A stretch of 64,000 bases of DNA from an uncultured Kordia sp. GTDB lineage: Bacteria; Bacteroidota; Bacteroidia; Flavobacteriales; Flavobacteriaceae. Location: positions 102,672 through 166,671 of the forward strand of contig NZ_CANMEZ010000012.1 of assembly GCF_947496985.1 (NCBI RefSeq), in the 5' to 3' direction. Under the pieces are notes generated by a model that ran no database searches, was not told where the DNA came from, and worked only from the letters and a program-made list of their open reading frames with translations. Of this stretch, positions 8,499 to 18,152 are shown one piece after another. Within the stretch, counting starts at the first letter, position 1; each line of letters opens with the position of its first letter. A program made the translations under genes and the position numbers.

Positions 8499-9536
8499 AT
8501 GGAAACTTTTTTAGGCTTAGATTATCCCACATGGTGGTTTTTAGTAATTGGCGGATTATTCTCTGGATATGCGATTTTAGATGGTTTCGATTTTGGAGCT
8601 GGTGCTTGGCATTTGTTTTTCAAAAAAGATCATAGTAGACGTATTGCCATGAACGCCGTTGGTCCAGTTTGGGATGGAAACGAAGTTTGGCTGGTGATTG
8701 GTGGCGGTGCTTTATTTGCTGGTTTCCCTGTGATGTATGCAACGTTTTTCTCAGGAATGTATATTCCATTTATGCTATTTTTAGTCTTTCTTATATTAAG
8801 AGGAATTTCTATTGAAGTTCGCGGAAAAGAAGAATGGCCTTGGTGGCGAAACATGTTTGATATTATTTATAGTGTTTCTAGTATTATGCTTGCATTTTTA
8901 CTAGGAGTTGTACTAGGAAATGTATTGCAAGGCATTGCTATTGGTGAAAATTATCAATATCAGGGCGCTGGTTTTTTTGAGTTTTTAAATCCATATTCGC
9001 TACTTACTGGTTTTACAACGTTGTTTTTATTCATGACACATGGCGCTATTTATTTATTACTAAAAACAGAAGGACGATTGTTTGCAAAACTGACACTTCT
9101 CATGAAAAAAGGAATGATCCTGTTTATGGTGTTTTTCGGAATCACAACCATGTATACATTATTATATATTCCACACTTGTCAGATGATTTTAAAGCAAAT
9201 CCAATCTTATTTTTAGCACCATTAATTACATTTTTAGCAATTGCCAATGTTCCGCGTTTAGCTAACAAAAAAAGATACAGATTAGCTTTTATTTTTTCAT
9301 CTTTAACTATTGCTTCTATGCTTGTTTTGGTAGCAATAGAATTGTATCCTACTTTACTATTTTCAACAGTAGATCCTCAATATCATATTGATATTTATAA
9401 TGCAGCTTCTTCTGAAGGTTCAATGGAAAACATGTTGATTATTGTTGCCATTGGAACACCATTAGTACTTGGATACACTTATTTTGTATACCGTACATTT
9501 AGAGGAAAAGTACAATTGGATGAAACGAGTTATTGA
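8499..9536 (+). CDS. cydB: cytochrome bd oxidase subunit II
   Basis: 345 residues with the CydB opening YPTWWFLVIGGLFSGYAILDGFDFGAG and about eight transmembrane segments; VGPVWDGNEVWLV is the conserved family block. It starts 6 bp after cydA, so the two are translated from one message and form the oxidase heterodimer. No small cydX-like ORF was found after it; the next 99 bp hold the operator of the following gene. Confidence 0.95.
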   Translation: METFLGLDYPTWWFLVIGGLFSGYAILDGFDFGAGAWHLFFKKDHSRRIAMNAVGPVWDGNEVWLVIGGGALFAGFPVMYATFFSGMYIPFMLFLVFLILRGISIEVRGKEEWPWWRNMFDIIYSVSSIMLAFLLGVVLGNVLQGIAIGENYQYQGAGFFEFLNPYSLLTGFTTLFLFMTHGAIYLLLKTEGRLFAKLTLLMKKGMILFMVFFGITTMYTLLYIPHLSDDFKANPILFLAPLITFLAIANVPRLANKKRYRLAFIFSSLTIASMLVLVAIELYPTLLFSTVDPQYHIDIYNAASSEGSMENMLIIVAIGTPLVLGYTYFVYRTFRGKVQLDETSY

Positions 9537-9571
9537 TTAAAACATACTTCTTAACTACTTTTTAATGCTCT

Positions 9572-9615
9572 GTAACTAAAGTTACTTTCCACATCATATG
9601 ATTTTCTTTTTTTTG
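9572..9615 (+). promoter_or_regulatory. Crp/Fnr-type operator before YeeE/YedE pair
   Basis: GTAAC-TAAA-GTTAC at 9572-9585 (identical core to the site at 4872), a 22-bp gap, then TTTTTTTG at 9608-9615, seven of eight positions of a TAnnTTTG element with fixed bases differing only at the A. It ends 50 bp before the ATG. Confidence 0.72.
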
Positions 9616-9635
9616 TTAAAAATGATAGATAATAT

Positions 9636-10193
9636 ATGGATTGGATATATGAACCGTGGCCTTGGTATGTTTCTGGTTTTATGATTGCATTGATTATGGT
9701 TTTATTAATCATGGTTGGAAAAAACTTTGGAATATCTGGAAACCTAAGAACGATTTGTAGTATTTGTGGAGGTGGAAATAAAGCTGATTTTTTTCGATTT
9801 GACTGGAAAACACAACGTTGGAATTTAGTGGTTGTGTTCGGTGCAATTATTGGTGGATTTATTGCAAATCAATTTTTAACGATTGATACTTCCGTTGCTA
9901 TAGATCCTAAAACTATTGACAATTTGCAACAATTAGGATTTGAAAATGCAGGCAACACATATATGCCTGAAAAATTATTTTCTACAGCAGTATTTTCAGA
10001 TATAAAAAATCTTTCTCTTTTAATCATTGGCGGTTTTTTTGTTGGTTTTGGTTCACGTTATGCTGGTGGTTGTACTTCAGGACATGCTATTTCTGGACTA
10101 AGTAATTTACAACTTCCATCTTTGATCGCTGTAATTGGCTTCTTTATTGGCGGCTTAGTTATGATACATTTAATTTTCCCTTTACTTTTTTAA
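9636..10193 (+). CDS. YeeE/YedE family sulfur transporter, first half
   Basis: 185-residue membrane protein with about four to five hydrophobic segments and the family motif SRYAGGCTSGHAISG, whose cysteine is part of the sulfur relay in YeeE thiosulfate importers. In many Bacteroidetes the transporter is split into two genes, this one and the next. Sharing the Crp-type operator with rhodanese and CstB-like genes supports movement of thiosulfate or another sulfur species. A second Cys-containing stretch, RTICSICGGGNKADFF, lies in the first loop. Confidence 0.85.
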   Translation: MDWIYEPWPWYVSGFMIALIMVLLIMVGKNFGISGNLRTICSICGGGNKADFFRFDWKTQRWNLVVVFGAIIGGFIANQFLTIDTSVAIDPKTIDNLQQLGFENAGNTYMPEKLFSTAVFSDIKNLSLLIIGGFFVGFGSRYAGGCTSGHAISGLSNLQLPSLIAVIGFFIGGLVMIHLIFPLLF

Positions 10194-10196
10194 ACT

Positions 10197-10610
10197 ATGA
10201 GAACTCTTATTTATTTACTGATTGGAATTGTATTCGGAATAACCATGTTTAAATCGGAAGCAGCTTCTTGGTATCGTATTTATGAAATGTTCCGATTTGA
10301 TTCATTTCATATGTACGGAATTATAGGAACTTCTTTATTTTTTGGCGTCATCGTTACTCAACTCATAAAACGTTTTCAAATAAAATCATTTTATGGTGAA
10401 TTTATAAAGTTTCCTCCGAAACAAAAAAGTTTTGCTCGTTATGCTTTTGGAGGAATCCTATTTGGACTTGGCTGGGCTTTAGCTGGCGCTTGTCCTGGAC
10501 CAATGTTTACTTTAGTTGGCGCAGGATTTTCACCTATTATCATTACGATTCTAGCAGCATTGCTAGGAACTTTCGTCTATGGTTTATTAAAAGATAAGTT
10601 ACCACATTGA
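10197..10610 (+). CDS. DUF6691/YeeE-YedE family, second half of transporter
   Basis: 137 residues, four hydrophobic segments, with GWALAGACPGPMF, the second conserved cysteine motif of the YeeE/YedE fold. It starts 3 bp after the previous gene, so the two halves are coupled and probably assemble into one transporter. Annotated DUF6691 in related genomes, from memory. Confidence 0.85.
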   Translation: MRTLIYLLIGIVFGITMFKSEAASWYRIYEMFRFDSFHMYGIIGTSLFFGVIVTQLIKRFQIKSFYGEFIKFPPKQKSFARYAFGGILFGLGWALAGACPGPMFTLVGAGFSPIIITILAALLGTFVYGLLKDKLPH

Positions 10611-10691
10611 TTGTTTTAGTTTTTTGACCTTATCTCTAAAATATATTTGAAAAGCCTTCGTTTCATTATTTAGAAAACCAAACAGCCAATT

Positions 10692-11825
10692 ATGAAACAA
10701 GCTTTACTTTTATTTTTTTTAATTGTAAATACCATTGGACATGCTCAAAATCCGACAGATTTTGAAGTAAAAATTGATACAAATGTTGAAAATGCAAATG
10801 ATCCTGAAGAAAAAGAAATTATTGCACTTTGGACAGCCTATTTAAAATCTGGTGAATATGAAAATGCAGAAACTACGCATTGGGACACAAGTCAATATAG
10901 GATTCCTGATAATTTTTTGTGGATGGTTAACATCAAAACAGTACGCACTAGAACTCCAAAAGTTCAATGTACAATACTTGGTATATTTCCTGTAGAAAAC
11001 GGTCATTATGCAATTAAAACTTCTTTAGCACATTTAGATGAAAATAATACTATTGTATTGGAAGCTATCCTTTCCGTGTATGCTAAAAAAGTGAATGGAA
11101 AATATCTATTGATCAACAGCTCTCAATATCACAAAGATATTTGGCAAAAAAAGAAAGTTGGTAACATTACGTATTACATTCATCCAATGCATCAATTTGA
11201 TGAGAAAGATGCTATTCGGATGAACGTTTTTAATGAAGAAATTTCAAAAATGTTTACTACCTCACCTATTCCTTTTGATTATTTCCTTAGTAGCTATTCT
11301 AGAGAAATTGTCCGTTTATTGGGGTACGACTATATGTCTAAAATTTATATCCCAGGACAAACTGGTGGTGTAGCCGACATACGTAATCGTTCTGTTTATG
11401 CAGGAAATAATTCAGCATATTATGCGCATGAATTGGTTCATATTTATACGCACGAATTGTTCCCTGATGCTGATCATTTTTGGCTAAATGAAGGTTTTGC
11501 AACTTATATGGGCGGAAGTGGTGGCAATGAATTGGATTGGCATATTGAAAAATTAAAAGCGTATGTTTTAGAAAATCCTGGTCTTGAAATTTCACTTCAA
11601 AATTTACGTGGTTACATTCCGAATGGAGAACATCACACAGAATTTCGTTATGTTATTGGTGGACTTGTTTGTAAAAAGGTTTTTGAAAAACATGGAATGC
11701 AAGGTATAATTGATGGCTTGCGAACTGTTGATACAGATGAAGATTTTTTTAGTTTCATCAAAGAAAAGTTAGGCGTAAGCCAAGAAAACTTCTCAACTTA
11801 TATTAAAAAGATTGTTATTGAATAG
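10692..11825 (+). CDS. secreted gluzincin-like metallopeptidase family protein
   Basis: 377 residues with a signal peptide (1-19, ending GHAQ). The C-terminal half contains HELVH at 246-250 and NEGFATY with E267, the HEXXH...E zinc site of peptidase MA/M1-like gluzincins. The N-terminal half (25-160) resembles an NTF2-like or secretion-associated domain without clear motifs. The spacing of 16 residues between HEXXH and the NEG glutamate is right for a working site. Probable periplasmic or extracellular protease; the substrate is unknown. Confidence 0.7.
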   Translation: MKQALLLFFLIVNTIGHAQNPTDFEVKIDTNVENANDPEEKEIIALWTAYLKSGEYENAETTHWDTSQYRIPDNFLWMVNIKTVRTRTPKVQCTILGIFPVENGHYAIKTSLAHLDENNTIVLEAILSVYAKKVNGKYLLINSSQYHKDIWQKKKVGNITYYIHPMHQFDEKDAIRMNVFNEEISKMFTTSPIPFDYFLSSYSREIVRLLGYDYMSKIYIPGQTGGVADIRNRSVYAGNNSAYYAHELVHIYTHELFPDADHFWLNEGFATYMGGSGGNELDWHIEKLKAYVLENPGLEISLQNLRGYIPNGEHHTEFRYVIGGLVCKKVFEKHGMQGIIDGLRTVDTDEDFFSFIKEKLGVSQENFSTYIKKIVIE

Positions 11826-11848
11826 TTATTTTTAATATCAAAATTATA

Positions 11849-12259
11849 TTGATCGCGAAACCAGAGATTAAGTATATTGAATTAAAGAGTGATTACAGCT
11901 ATGGTAGTCCTGCATGGATTGGAAGCGTTTCTTTTTCAAAAAGTGGAAGAACAATTTATTTCAACAATACTGCTTTTCAGAGTTTAAATGGAAATGGAAT
12001 TTCTGGGAATTATTTTGATCTGGAAACTGGTGATGGATATTGGATTTCAAACTTGAAAAGGAATAAAAAGCTAGAAAGTACTGAGTTTGGTGATGAAATG
12101 TATGCAAAACAACCTAATAAACTTTCTACGAAAGAACTTGAGTTTTTGATTGCCAAATTGGTCGAAAATGAAGAGAATACACTATATAATAAAGGGCGAA
12201 GAACCATTAAAAGAGAACGTATTGTACTCAAAACAAAATTGAAAAAACGCTTAGAATAA
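11849..12259 (+). CDS. conserved hypothetical protein (IKYIELKSDYSYGSPAWIG type)
   Basis: 136 residues from a TTG start; no ATG exists upstream before a stop. The first 65 residues (KYIELKSDYSYGSPAWIGSV, KSGRTIYFNN, GISGNYFDLETGDGYWISNLKRN) resemble a short Bacteroidetes protein often mislabelled in databases as deoxyxylulose-phosphate synthase; it has no such catalytic features. The C-terminal part is charged and helical. No signal peptide. Function unknown. Confidence 0.65.
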   Translation: MIAKPEIKYIELKSDYSYGSPAWIGSVSFSKSGRTIYFNNTAFQSLNGNGISGNYFDLETGDGYWISNLKRNKKLESTEFGDEMYAKQPNKLSTKELEFLIAKLVENEENTLYNKGRRTIKRERIVLKTKLKKRLE

Positions 12260-12357
12260 ACTTTGTGCTATTTTACATACTTTATAAGATACTGAATAAA
12301 GTTAAACATTACATACATAAGAAATTTCACTGCTCATTACTAATTCTCACGACTAAA

Positions 12358-13008
12358 CTATATAAGTTTTTGCGATTTTGCTTTTTGAACGGCTTCCATT
12401 TTGTTATGTACTTGTAGTTTTCGGTAAATATTTTCTACATGTTTTCTAATTGTCCCAGAAGAAATGAATAGGTTGTTTGCAATTTCGTTATAGTTTAAAC
12501 CTTTGCTCAATTGTAATAAAACATCTGTTTCACGTTTGGTCAACTTTACTTTTTCAATTTCTTCTTCTTTTGTCAACGTTAATGGGTTTCGAAGTAACTT
12601 CAAGGCTTTTAACGCAATACTTGGCGACATAGGTGCGCCATCATTGACAACTTCTAAAATTGATTTATGAATATTTTCTGCGTTGATTTCTTTTAACAAA
12701 TAACCATCTGCACCAGCCTGAATTGCTCTGAATACATTCTCTTCATCGTCAAAAACTGTTAACATGATAATCTTGATTTGCGGATATTTTTTCTTGATGA
12801 TTTCTGTAGCTTTAATTCCATCCATTTCTGGCATTTGAATGTCCATCAAAATCACATCTATATTATGATTGGCTTCCAGTTTTCCAATCATTTCAGCACC
12901 ATTCGCAGCTTTAAATTTAAATGCAAAATCGTCAAAAAAAGATAGTTTTTCTATCACAGCTTTTGCTAAAAAATGATTGTCTTCCGCAATGGCAATTTTG
13001 AGTTTCAT
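12358..13008 (-). CDS. NarL/FixJ-type response regulator
   Basis: 216 residues: receiver domain 1-120 with phospho-acceptor D56 (VILMDIQMP), conserved T and K further on (MLTVFDDEE, GADGYLLKEI), and a LuxR-type HTH at about 150-212 (LTKRETDVLLQLSKGLNYNEIANNLFIS). It lies 27 bp downstream of the kinase gene, its obvious partner. LuxR-type dimers bind inverted repeats, and an ATACG-N8-CGTAT palindrome stands upstream of the kinase start (14919) and twice more near 22.9 and 23.6 kb, so these are candidate targets. Confidence 0.93.
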   Translation of the reverse strand: MKLKIAIAEDNHFLAKAVIEKLSFFDDFAFKFKAANGAEMIGKLEANHNIDVILMDIQMPEMDGIKATEIIKKKYPQIKIIMLTVFDDEENVFRAIQAGADGYLLKEINAENIHKSILEVVNDGAPMSPSIALKALKLLRNPLTLTKEEEIEKVKLTKRETDVLLQLSKGLNYNEIANNLFISSGTIRKHVENIYRKLQVHNKMEAVQKAKSQKLI

Positions 13009-13035
13009 GTGATTTTTCTATTTAATTTATATTTT

Positions 13036-14829
13036 CTAAATATGATATTTTACACTAATTTCCGTTCCTTTATTTGGTATTGAATCAATATCAATATGCG
13101 CATTAATTTCATCCATACGTTTTTGCATATTATACAAACCGTTCCCTAGTTGAACTGATTCTTTTTCAAAACCGATTCCATTATCTTTTACACTAAAAAT
13201 AAGCTGATTGTTTTCTTCTTTAAAATGTACCGTAACCAAACTTGCTTCTGCGTATTTTAGCGCATTATTAACTGCTTCTTGAATGACTCTGAACAAATGC
13301 ATTCCTTCAATTGCTGTAAATTGAATAGTGTTAGTTACTTCATTATCAAATGTAAATTTCACTTGTTGTCTAGCAACTTTTGCTTTTTCAATGAATGCTA
13401 AAGTTCGGCTTTGTAAATCAATAATAGATATTTCATCTTTGTTCATTGCCCAGATGGTATCGCGTAATTGATCTATAGTTGCCAATGTAAACTCACTGAT
13501 GTAACTGAGCTTGTTTTTGAATTCATCAGAAGTCTCTTTTGAAGCATATTTTAGGTTGTCAATTGATGAGATGATAAAAGATAATTGTGCTCCAATATTA
13601 TCATGTAAATCGCGTGAAATTCGCAATCGTTGTTCTTGTAATTTATTTTGCGTTTCTATCTCTTTCAAGGCAACTTTCAACTTGTTTTCTTTCATTAATT
13701 GCCTATTTTTTAATTTTTGTTGATTGTAAAAGAGATATCCTAAAATACAGAATAACAATGCCAAACCTAATGCTCCATAGAGTTGATATTTGCGCTCTTG
13801 CAGCAAAAAACGTTGTTCTAAAATTTCACGCTCTTTTTCAGCAGTTTTGTACTTGGTTTCCATTTCCGAAATTCCATCTGCAAAACGTTTATTGTAGTTT
13901 GCAATTGCTAAGTTATAAATAGAATCTCCTAGCTTACTGGCTGCTTCATACGCTTCCATAAGCATATACATACGTTTTTTTTCTATGTATGCATACAATA
14001 GAGACGGATTGTCGTCTGCATTTTGATATGTTTTAATGGCTGCATTAAACATTTTTTTTGCTTGCAGATATCTTTTTTCTTTTGTCAAAAGATTTGCCTT
14101 TTTTATCAATGCAAAACCTTCTTGTCCTAGATTTTTATCTTTTTTTGCAAAATAAATAGCACTATCTAATAATTGAATTGCTTTTTGTTTATTTTGGAGT
14201 TGGTTATAACTTTCGGCAAGTAAGCTATAGTTTGAAGCAAGTTTCGTATAATTTTTTCTTTTTTTATTGATTAAAATTGCTCTATTAAATCGTTGAACAG
14301 CATCTTGCAACAATGATTCATCTTTTTGTTGCATGCCTAATTCTATATTAACCGCACCAACATTTGCCAGGGCGCTTGTTGCCAAATCTTCACTTACATA
14401 TTGTTTGTTTTCCAATACTTCTAACATTGCAATTTTGGTGTCTTCACGACGATTTACATAGTAATAGCAAATCCCTATTTTATAACGTCCACGATAATAG
14501 TTTTTGTAGTCTTTTTGCAGTTTGAAGAATTCGGCAGCTTTTAGCAACACTTTCATTGCTTGATCTGGTTGCGTATTTCTAGTCAATACAGAACCGCGAA
14601 TTAAATCTGCTCTGTAATTATAGGATGAATCCCGAATTTTTAGCAACAATGCATCTAACTTTTCTAAGTATACTTGCATCGAATCCAATTGCCTTTTTTG
14701 ATTGAATGCTTCACTTTGTTGTTCGTATTTTTCAAATAATGAAATTGCCTCTGCAGATAATATATCTGCATTTTGCGCAACTAAACAGGTTGAAAGTAAG
14801 AGTAAGAATATAAGCACGCGTTTTTTCAT
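13036..14829 (-). CDS. TPR-containing membrane sensor histidine kinase (HisKA_3)
   Basis: About 597 residues counting from the ATG at 14829, which opens a signal peptide (MKKRVLIFLLLLSTCLVAQ); an ATG 54 bp upstream would only bury it. Residues 20-330 are TPR-like helical repeats in the periplasm, then one transmembrane helix (YGALGLALLFCILGYLFY), a coiled coil, the phospho-accepting DLHDNIGAQLSF of the NarX/HisKA_3 class, and an HATPase domain with GIGFE and GNGLYNMQKR. It is the partner of the NarL-type regulator that follows. The signal sensed is unknown. Confidence 0.92.
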   Translation of the reverse strand: MKKRVLIFLLLLSTCLVAQNADILSAEAISLFEKYEQQSEAFNQKRQLDSMQVYLEKLDALLLKIRDSSYNYRADLIRGSVLTRNTQPDQAMKVLLKAAEFFKLQKDYKNYYRGRYKIGICYYYVNRREDTKIAMLEVLENKQYVSEDLATSALANVGAVNIELGMQQKDESLLQDAVQRFNRAILINKKRKNYTKLASNYSLLAESYNQLQNKQKAIQLLDSAIYFAKKDKNLGQEGFALIKKANLLTKEKRYLQAKKMFNAAIKTYQNADDNPSLLYAYIEKKRMYMLMEAYEAASKLGDSIYNLAIANYNKRFADGISEMETKYKTAEKEREILEQRFLLQERKYQLYGALGLALLFCILGYLFYNQQKLKNRQLMKENKLKVALKEIETQNKLQEQRLRISRDLHDNIGAQLSFIISSIDNLKYASKETSDEFKNKLSYISEFTLATIDQLRDTIWAMNKDEISIIDLQSRTLAFIEKAKVARQQVKFTFDNEVTNTIQFTAIEGMHLFRVIQEAVNNALKYAEASLVTVHFKEENNQLIFSVKDNGIGFEKESVQLGNGLYNMQKRMDEINAHIDIDSIPNKGTEISVKYHI

Positions 14830-14918
14830 CCTTATAAAGATAGAAAATGTTTTGATTGATTCTGTTTTCTGTGAAATTATCACATATACAATGTTCTTTC
14901 TTTTTCGAAGATTTTCCT

Positions 14919-14936
14919 ATACGATGAGTTGCGTAT
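14919..14936 (-). promoter_or_regulatory. ATACG-N8-CGTAT palindrome upstream of kinase gene
   Basis: ATACGATGAGTTGCGTAT, 90 bp upstream of the kinase ATG. Near-identical sites at 22921-22938 and 23648-23665 share the internal TTGCGTAT. A perfect 5+5 inverted repeat suits a LuxR-type dimer; binding by the adjacent regulator is inferred. The rest of the 294-bp gap 14830-15123 holds nothing I can name. Confidence 0.5.
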
Positions 14937-15123
14937 TTTTTAAAATGAACCTACTTAGACATAGCGTTTTCAAGTTATTATTTTTAAATTAAGGTATTTA
15001 TGAATGCTCCGCATTTTCAGAGGTGTTTTTAGCTAAAAAAACTAAAACCATAAGTCTTTCTATAAATTCTCACCAAGGTTTCAAAAATTCTCTAAATTCA
15101 ATACTTGTTATCATTTAGCATAC

Positions 15124-16143
15124 TCATTCATATCCTAATTCGCCTAAAAGTTGTATAATTTCTTTATTTATAATGGCTGCATTTTCTTTTTTGGTGTAGA
15201 TACTATTATGATTCCCGTCAATTAAAATTTGCCTTCCATTCGTTGATAAATTTGCTAATTTCTCATTCATTTGTATCGTTTTCTGTAATCGTTTATCAGG
15301 ATCAATTCCTGCTTTACGATAGGCTTCATTGTCCATTTCAATTGCCGTGAATACTCGTATTGGCAAAGCACCATAACTTTTAACTTCTCCTGCTCGCTGT
15401 AACGTTTCATGATAATATTCCATTTCTCTAGAAGCTGTCTGAATTAATTTTCCATTCATCAAAAAATCAGGCATTCGATCGTTAATTTCATCAGGTAAAC
15501 CTTCCATTTTTAATATAGGTCCAAATGTTCTATCATATAACGAAACAATTCCTAAATCTCCTAAAATCGCCAATGCATCATACATCCAAATAATTGATTT
15601 AAATTTTAGAGAAGACTTTTCAGGTAGTTTCATTTTTTCTACTCGTTTAGGATGTGTCGCATCTAAAAAAAACATTCCCGCAACTTCATCAGGATATAAT
15701 TGTGAAAAGACAGAAATATATGGTCCGCCAAGTGAATGACCTACCAAAATATATGGTCCTGATTCTCCTGTTTTTTCTAATAAAGTATGCAATTCACGAG
15801 CAATCGTTTCTGGATCACGCGGTGTGTCACTTGCTTCACTGTATCCAATTCCAGCTCTATCATAACGAATAACACGCATGGTATCTTTTAAGCCTTCATT
15901 TAGCCAATAATAGTTTTCAGTTGCCACACCAGCGCCACCTTCAATGACTAACGTAGGTTTATGATTCCTTTTTCCATCTGCGTGAATATGCAATTTGAAA
16001 TCATCAATAGTTACAAGTTTTCCTTTTGGTTCGTGCGGATCTGGTCCAAAAATACGAAGTGACAAACCCGCTACAATAATGATGAGTATCAAAACGCCTA
16101 TTACTTGACCAATTCTTTTTAGTACTTTTAATATGATTTTCAT
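15124..16143 (-). CDS. membrane-anchored alpha/beta hydrolase
   Basis: 339 residues: an N-terminal transmembrane anchor (IGQVIGVLILIIIVAGLSL), then an alpha/beta-hydrolase fold with the oxyanion strand LVIEGGAG, nucleophile elbow VGHSLGGPY, acid candidate in FFLDATHPK or VFTAIEMDNEA, and catalytic histidine in DGNHNSIYT. Substrate unknown; the sequence class covers proline iminopeptidase-like and lipase-like enzymes. Single gene facing away from the LytS kinase gene. Confidence 0.87.
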   Translation of the reverse strand: MKIILKVLKRIGQVIGVLILIIIVAGLSLRIFGPDPHEPKGKLVTIDDFKLHIHADGKRNHKPTLVIEGGAGVATENYYWLNEGLKDTMRVIRYDRAGIGYSEASDTPRDPETIARELHTLLEKTGESGPYILVGHSLGGPYISVFSQLYPDEVAGMFFLDATHPKRVEKMKLPEKSSLKFKSIIWMYDALAILGDLGIVSLYDRTFGPILKMEGLPDEINDRMPDFLMNGKLIQTASREMEYYHETLQRAGEVKSYGALPIRVFTAIEMDNEAYRKAGIDPDKRLQKTIQMNEKLANLSTNGRQILIDGNHNSIYTKKENAAIINKEIIQLLGELGYE

Positions 16144-16350
16144 AATGTGTATATTTTAATATTTGATTCAAACCTAAACGCATTAAAATATGTACACTAA
16201 TTCTTTTGATCAATCAACTTAAAAACAACACACATTTCCTCTAATTCTTGATAAATAGAGTTCAACAAAAAAATGATAGGACTGAACATGAAATTTGTAG
16301 TGTTTATCAAAAAGATTGTAAGTTGTTGAAAGGAGTTCTATTTTTACTGT

Positions 16351-17460
16351 ATGCTTAGTTTTTTTAAGAAATATTACAATTCTTTAGCCAAAGGAGGCAT
16401 TATTGCCATTCTATTGGGTATTGTTTTGTACCGAGTGGGAGTTGTTATGATCTATCCAGATTTTATATCAGGACCTATTTATGTTATTGTTCATATAGTG
16501 ATATTAATTTTGTATTGGTTGACACTTTCTTTTTTGATTCATAAGTTTTCAGTGTATAAAATTTTGGGAGTATTAAGTTTGCTTATCGTTGGTATTATTG
16601 CAGAGCAATATATGGGCGGATTTAACCCTATTAGTATTCCTATTCTCATCATATTTTGGTTGGCAGTAATGTATCTTATCGTGCCTGATTTTTTCAAAAA
16701 GTACCAAAAGATTATTCTACCCTTGTATGGTTTCGTTTTGCTGTATTTTCTAATTTTTAGAATGCTGCCAAATTATGCAGAAACGTATCATCAAAATTTC
16801 ATCTATTTTATTTTGTTTCCAATTCCATTTTTTTTCGTTTTATGGATGTATGAACAATGGAAATGGCTACAAACATTACAAGCAGATAAAGCAAAAGCCG
16901 AATTAATGCTACTTAAGAGTCAAGTGAATCCGCATTTCTTTTTTAACACGTTGAATAATTTATATGGATTGGTGGTGGAACAATCCGAGAAAGCGCCCGA
17001 AGTTGTATTGAAATTATCAGACATGATGCGCTATACTATTGACAAAGGAAAAGAAGATGTTGTGTTGCTAAAAGATGAAATTAGTTATCTTGAAAATTAC
17101 ATCGAACTACATAAAATCCGTTATCAGAAAAAAGTAGACATTGTATTTACACATGATGTGGAAGAAAACTTACAGGTAACTCCTTTATTATTTATTATCT
17201 TACTTGAAAATGCTTTTAAACACGGTATAGAAACCTTACGTGAACATGCTTTTATTCACCTCAACATGGAATCAAAAGACAAGCAACTTTTTTTTAGTAT
17301 TGAGAATAATTTTAACGAAATAATTACGAATGATAGACAAGGTATTGGGCTCGAAAATTTAAAACAACGATTGCAGTTTTCGTATTCAAATACGCATAAA
17401 CTTCGTATAGAAAAAAAAGCTACGTTGTATACAGTACAACTTAATATTGATTTGACATGA
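16351..17460 (+). CDS. LytS-type sensor histidine kinase (His_kinase PF06580)
   Basis: 369 residues: about five to six transmembrane helices in the first 170 residues with no periplasmic domain, then KSQVNPHFFFNTLNNLYGLV, the phospho-acceptor block of the LytS/YehU class, and an HATPase domain with LLENAFKHGIE and GIGLENLKQRL. Its last 4 bases overlap the start of the LytTR regulator gene. A short-loop membrane sensor like this usually reads membrane state or a small lipophilic ligand; none can be named. Confidence 0.93.
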   Translation: MLSFFKKYYNSLAKGGIIAILLGIVLYRVGVVMIYPDFISGPIYVIVHIVILILYWLTLSFLIHKFSVYKILGVLSLLIVGIIAEQYMGGFNPISIPILIIFWLAVMYLIVPDFFKKYQKIILPLYGFVLLYFLIFRMLPNYAETYHQNFIYFILFPIPFFFVLWMYEQWKWLQTLQADKAKAELMLLKSQVNPHFFFNTLNNLYGLVVEQSEKAPEVVLKLSDMMRYTIDKGKEDVVLLKDEISYLENYIELHKIRYQKKVDIVFTHDVEENLQVTPLLFIILLENAFKHGIETLREHAFIHLNMESKDKQLFFSIENNFNEIITNDRQGIGLENLKQRLQFSYSNTHKLRIEKKATLYTVQLNIDLT

Positions 17461-18152
17461 GATATTGTATCATTGACGACGAACCTATTGCCCATAGAAT
17501 TATAGAAGGATATTGTAAAAATTTGTTACATCTTCAAAAAGTAGGGAATTGCTATGATGCTTTTGAAGCGATGCAGTTTTTGAATACAAATGTGGTGGAT
17601 CTTATTTTTTTAGATATTAATATGCCACAACTTTCAGGATTTGATTTACTGAAAACTATGCAACAGTTTCCAAAAGTTATTGTGACTTCAGCTTATAAAG
17701 AATTTGCGCTTGAAGGTTATGAATTAAATATTTCCGACTATTTGCTAAAGCCTTTTTCTTTTGAACGTTTTTTGAAAGCCATCAACAAAGTTACAGAACA
17801 ACCTATGGCACCTATTGCTATTTCTGTAGAAAAAAAGAATACTCGATTTTTTTTAAAAGGCGATAAGAAGATGCATCAAATACATACAGATACTATTTTG
17901 TTTATTGAAGCCTACGGCAATTACACCAAAGTGTTTTTAAAAGATGAAATGCTGGTGAGTCATGAAAAAATTTCTGCTTTAGAAGCTATTTTAGCTACTT
18001 CCGATTTTTTACGAGTTCATAAGTCGTTTATTGTTGCTATTGACAAAATAAAATTGATTGAAGGAAATAGAATTACCATTGATTCACATATAATTCCAAT
18101 AGGACAAACGTATAAGCAAAACTTAAAAAAGCTTTTTAGTGATGATCAATAG
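17457..18152 (+). CDS. LytTR-family response regulator
   Basis: 231 residues: receiver domain with D53 (LIFLDINMP) and the K of SDYLLKPFSF, then a LytTR DNA-binding domain (about 125-228) with HTDTILFIEAYGNYTKVFL and FLRVHKSFIVA. The ATGA overlap with the kinase gene marks translational coupling. Its 3' end overlaps by 17 bp the 3' end of the convergent gene at 18136. Targets unknown. Confidence 0.93.
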   Translation: MRYCIIDDEPIAHRIIEGYCKNLLHLQKVGNCYDAFEAMQFLNTNVVDLIFLDINMPQLSGFDLLKTMQQFPKVIVTSAYKEFALEGYELNISDYLLKPFSFERFLKAINKVTEQPMAPIAISVEKKNTRFFLKGDKKMHQIHTDTILFIEAYGNYTKVFLKDEMLVSHEKISALEAILATSDFLRVHKSFIVAIDKIKLIEGNRITIDSHIIPIGQTYKQNLKKLFSDDQ

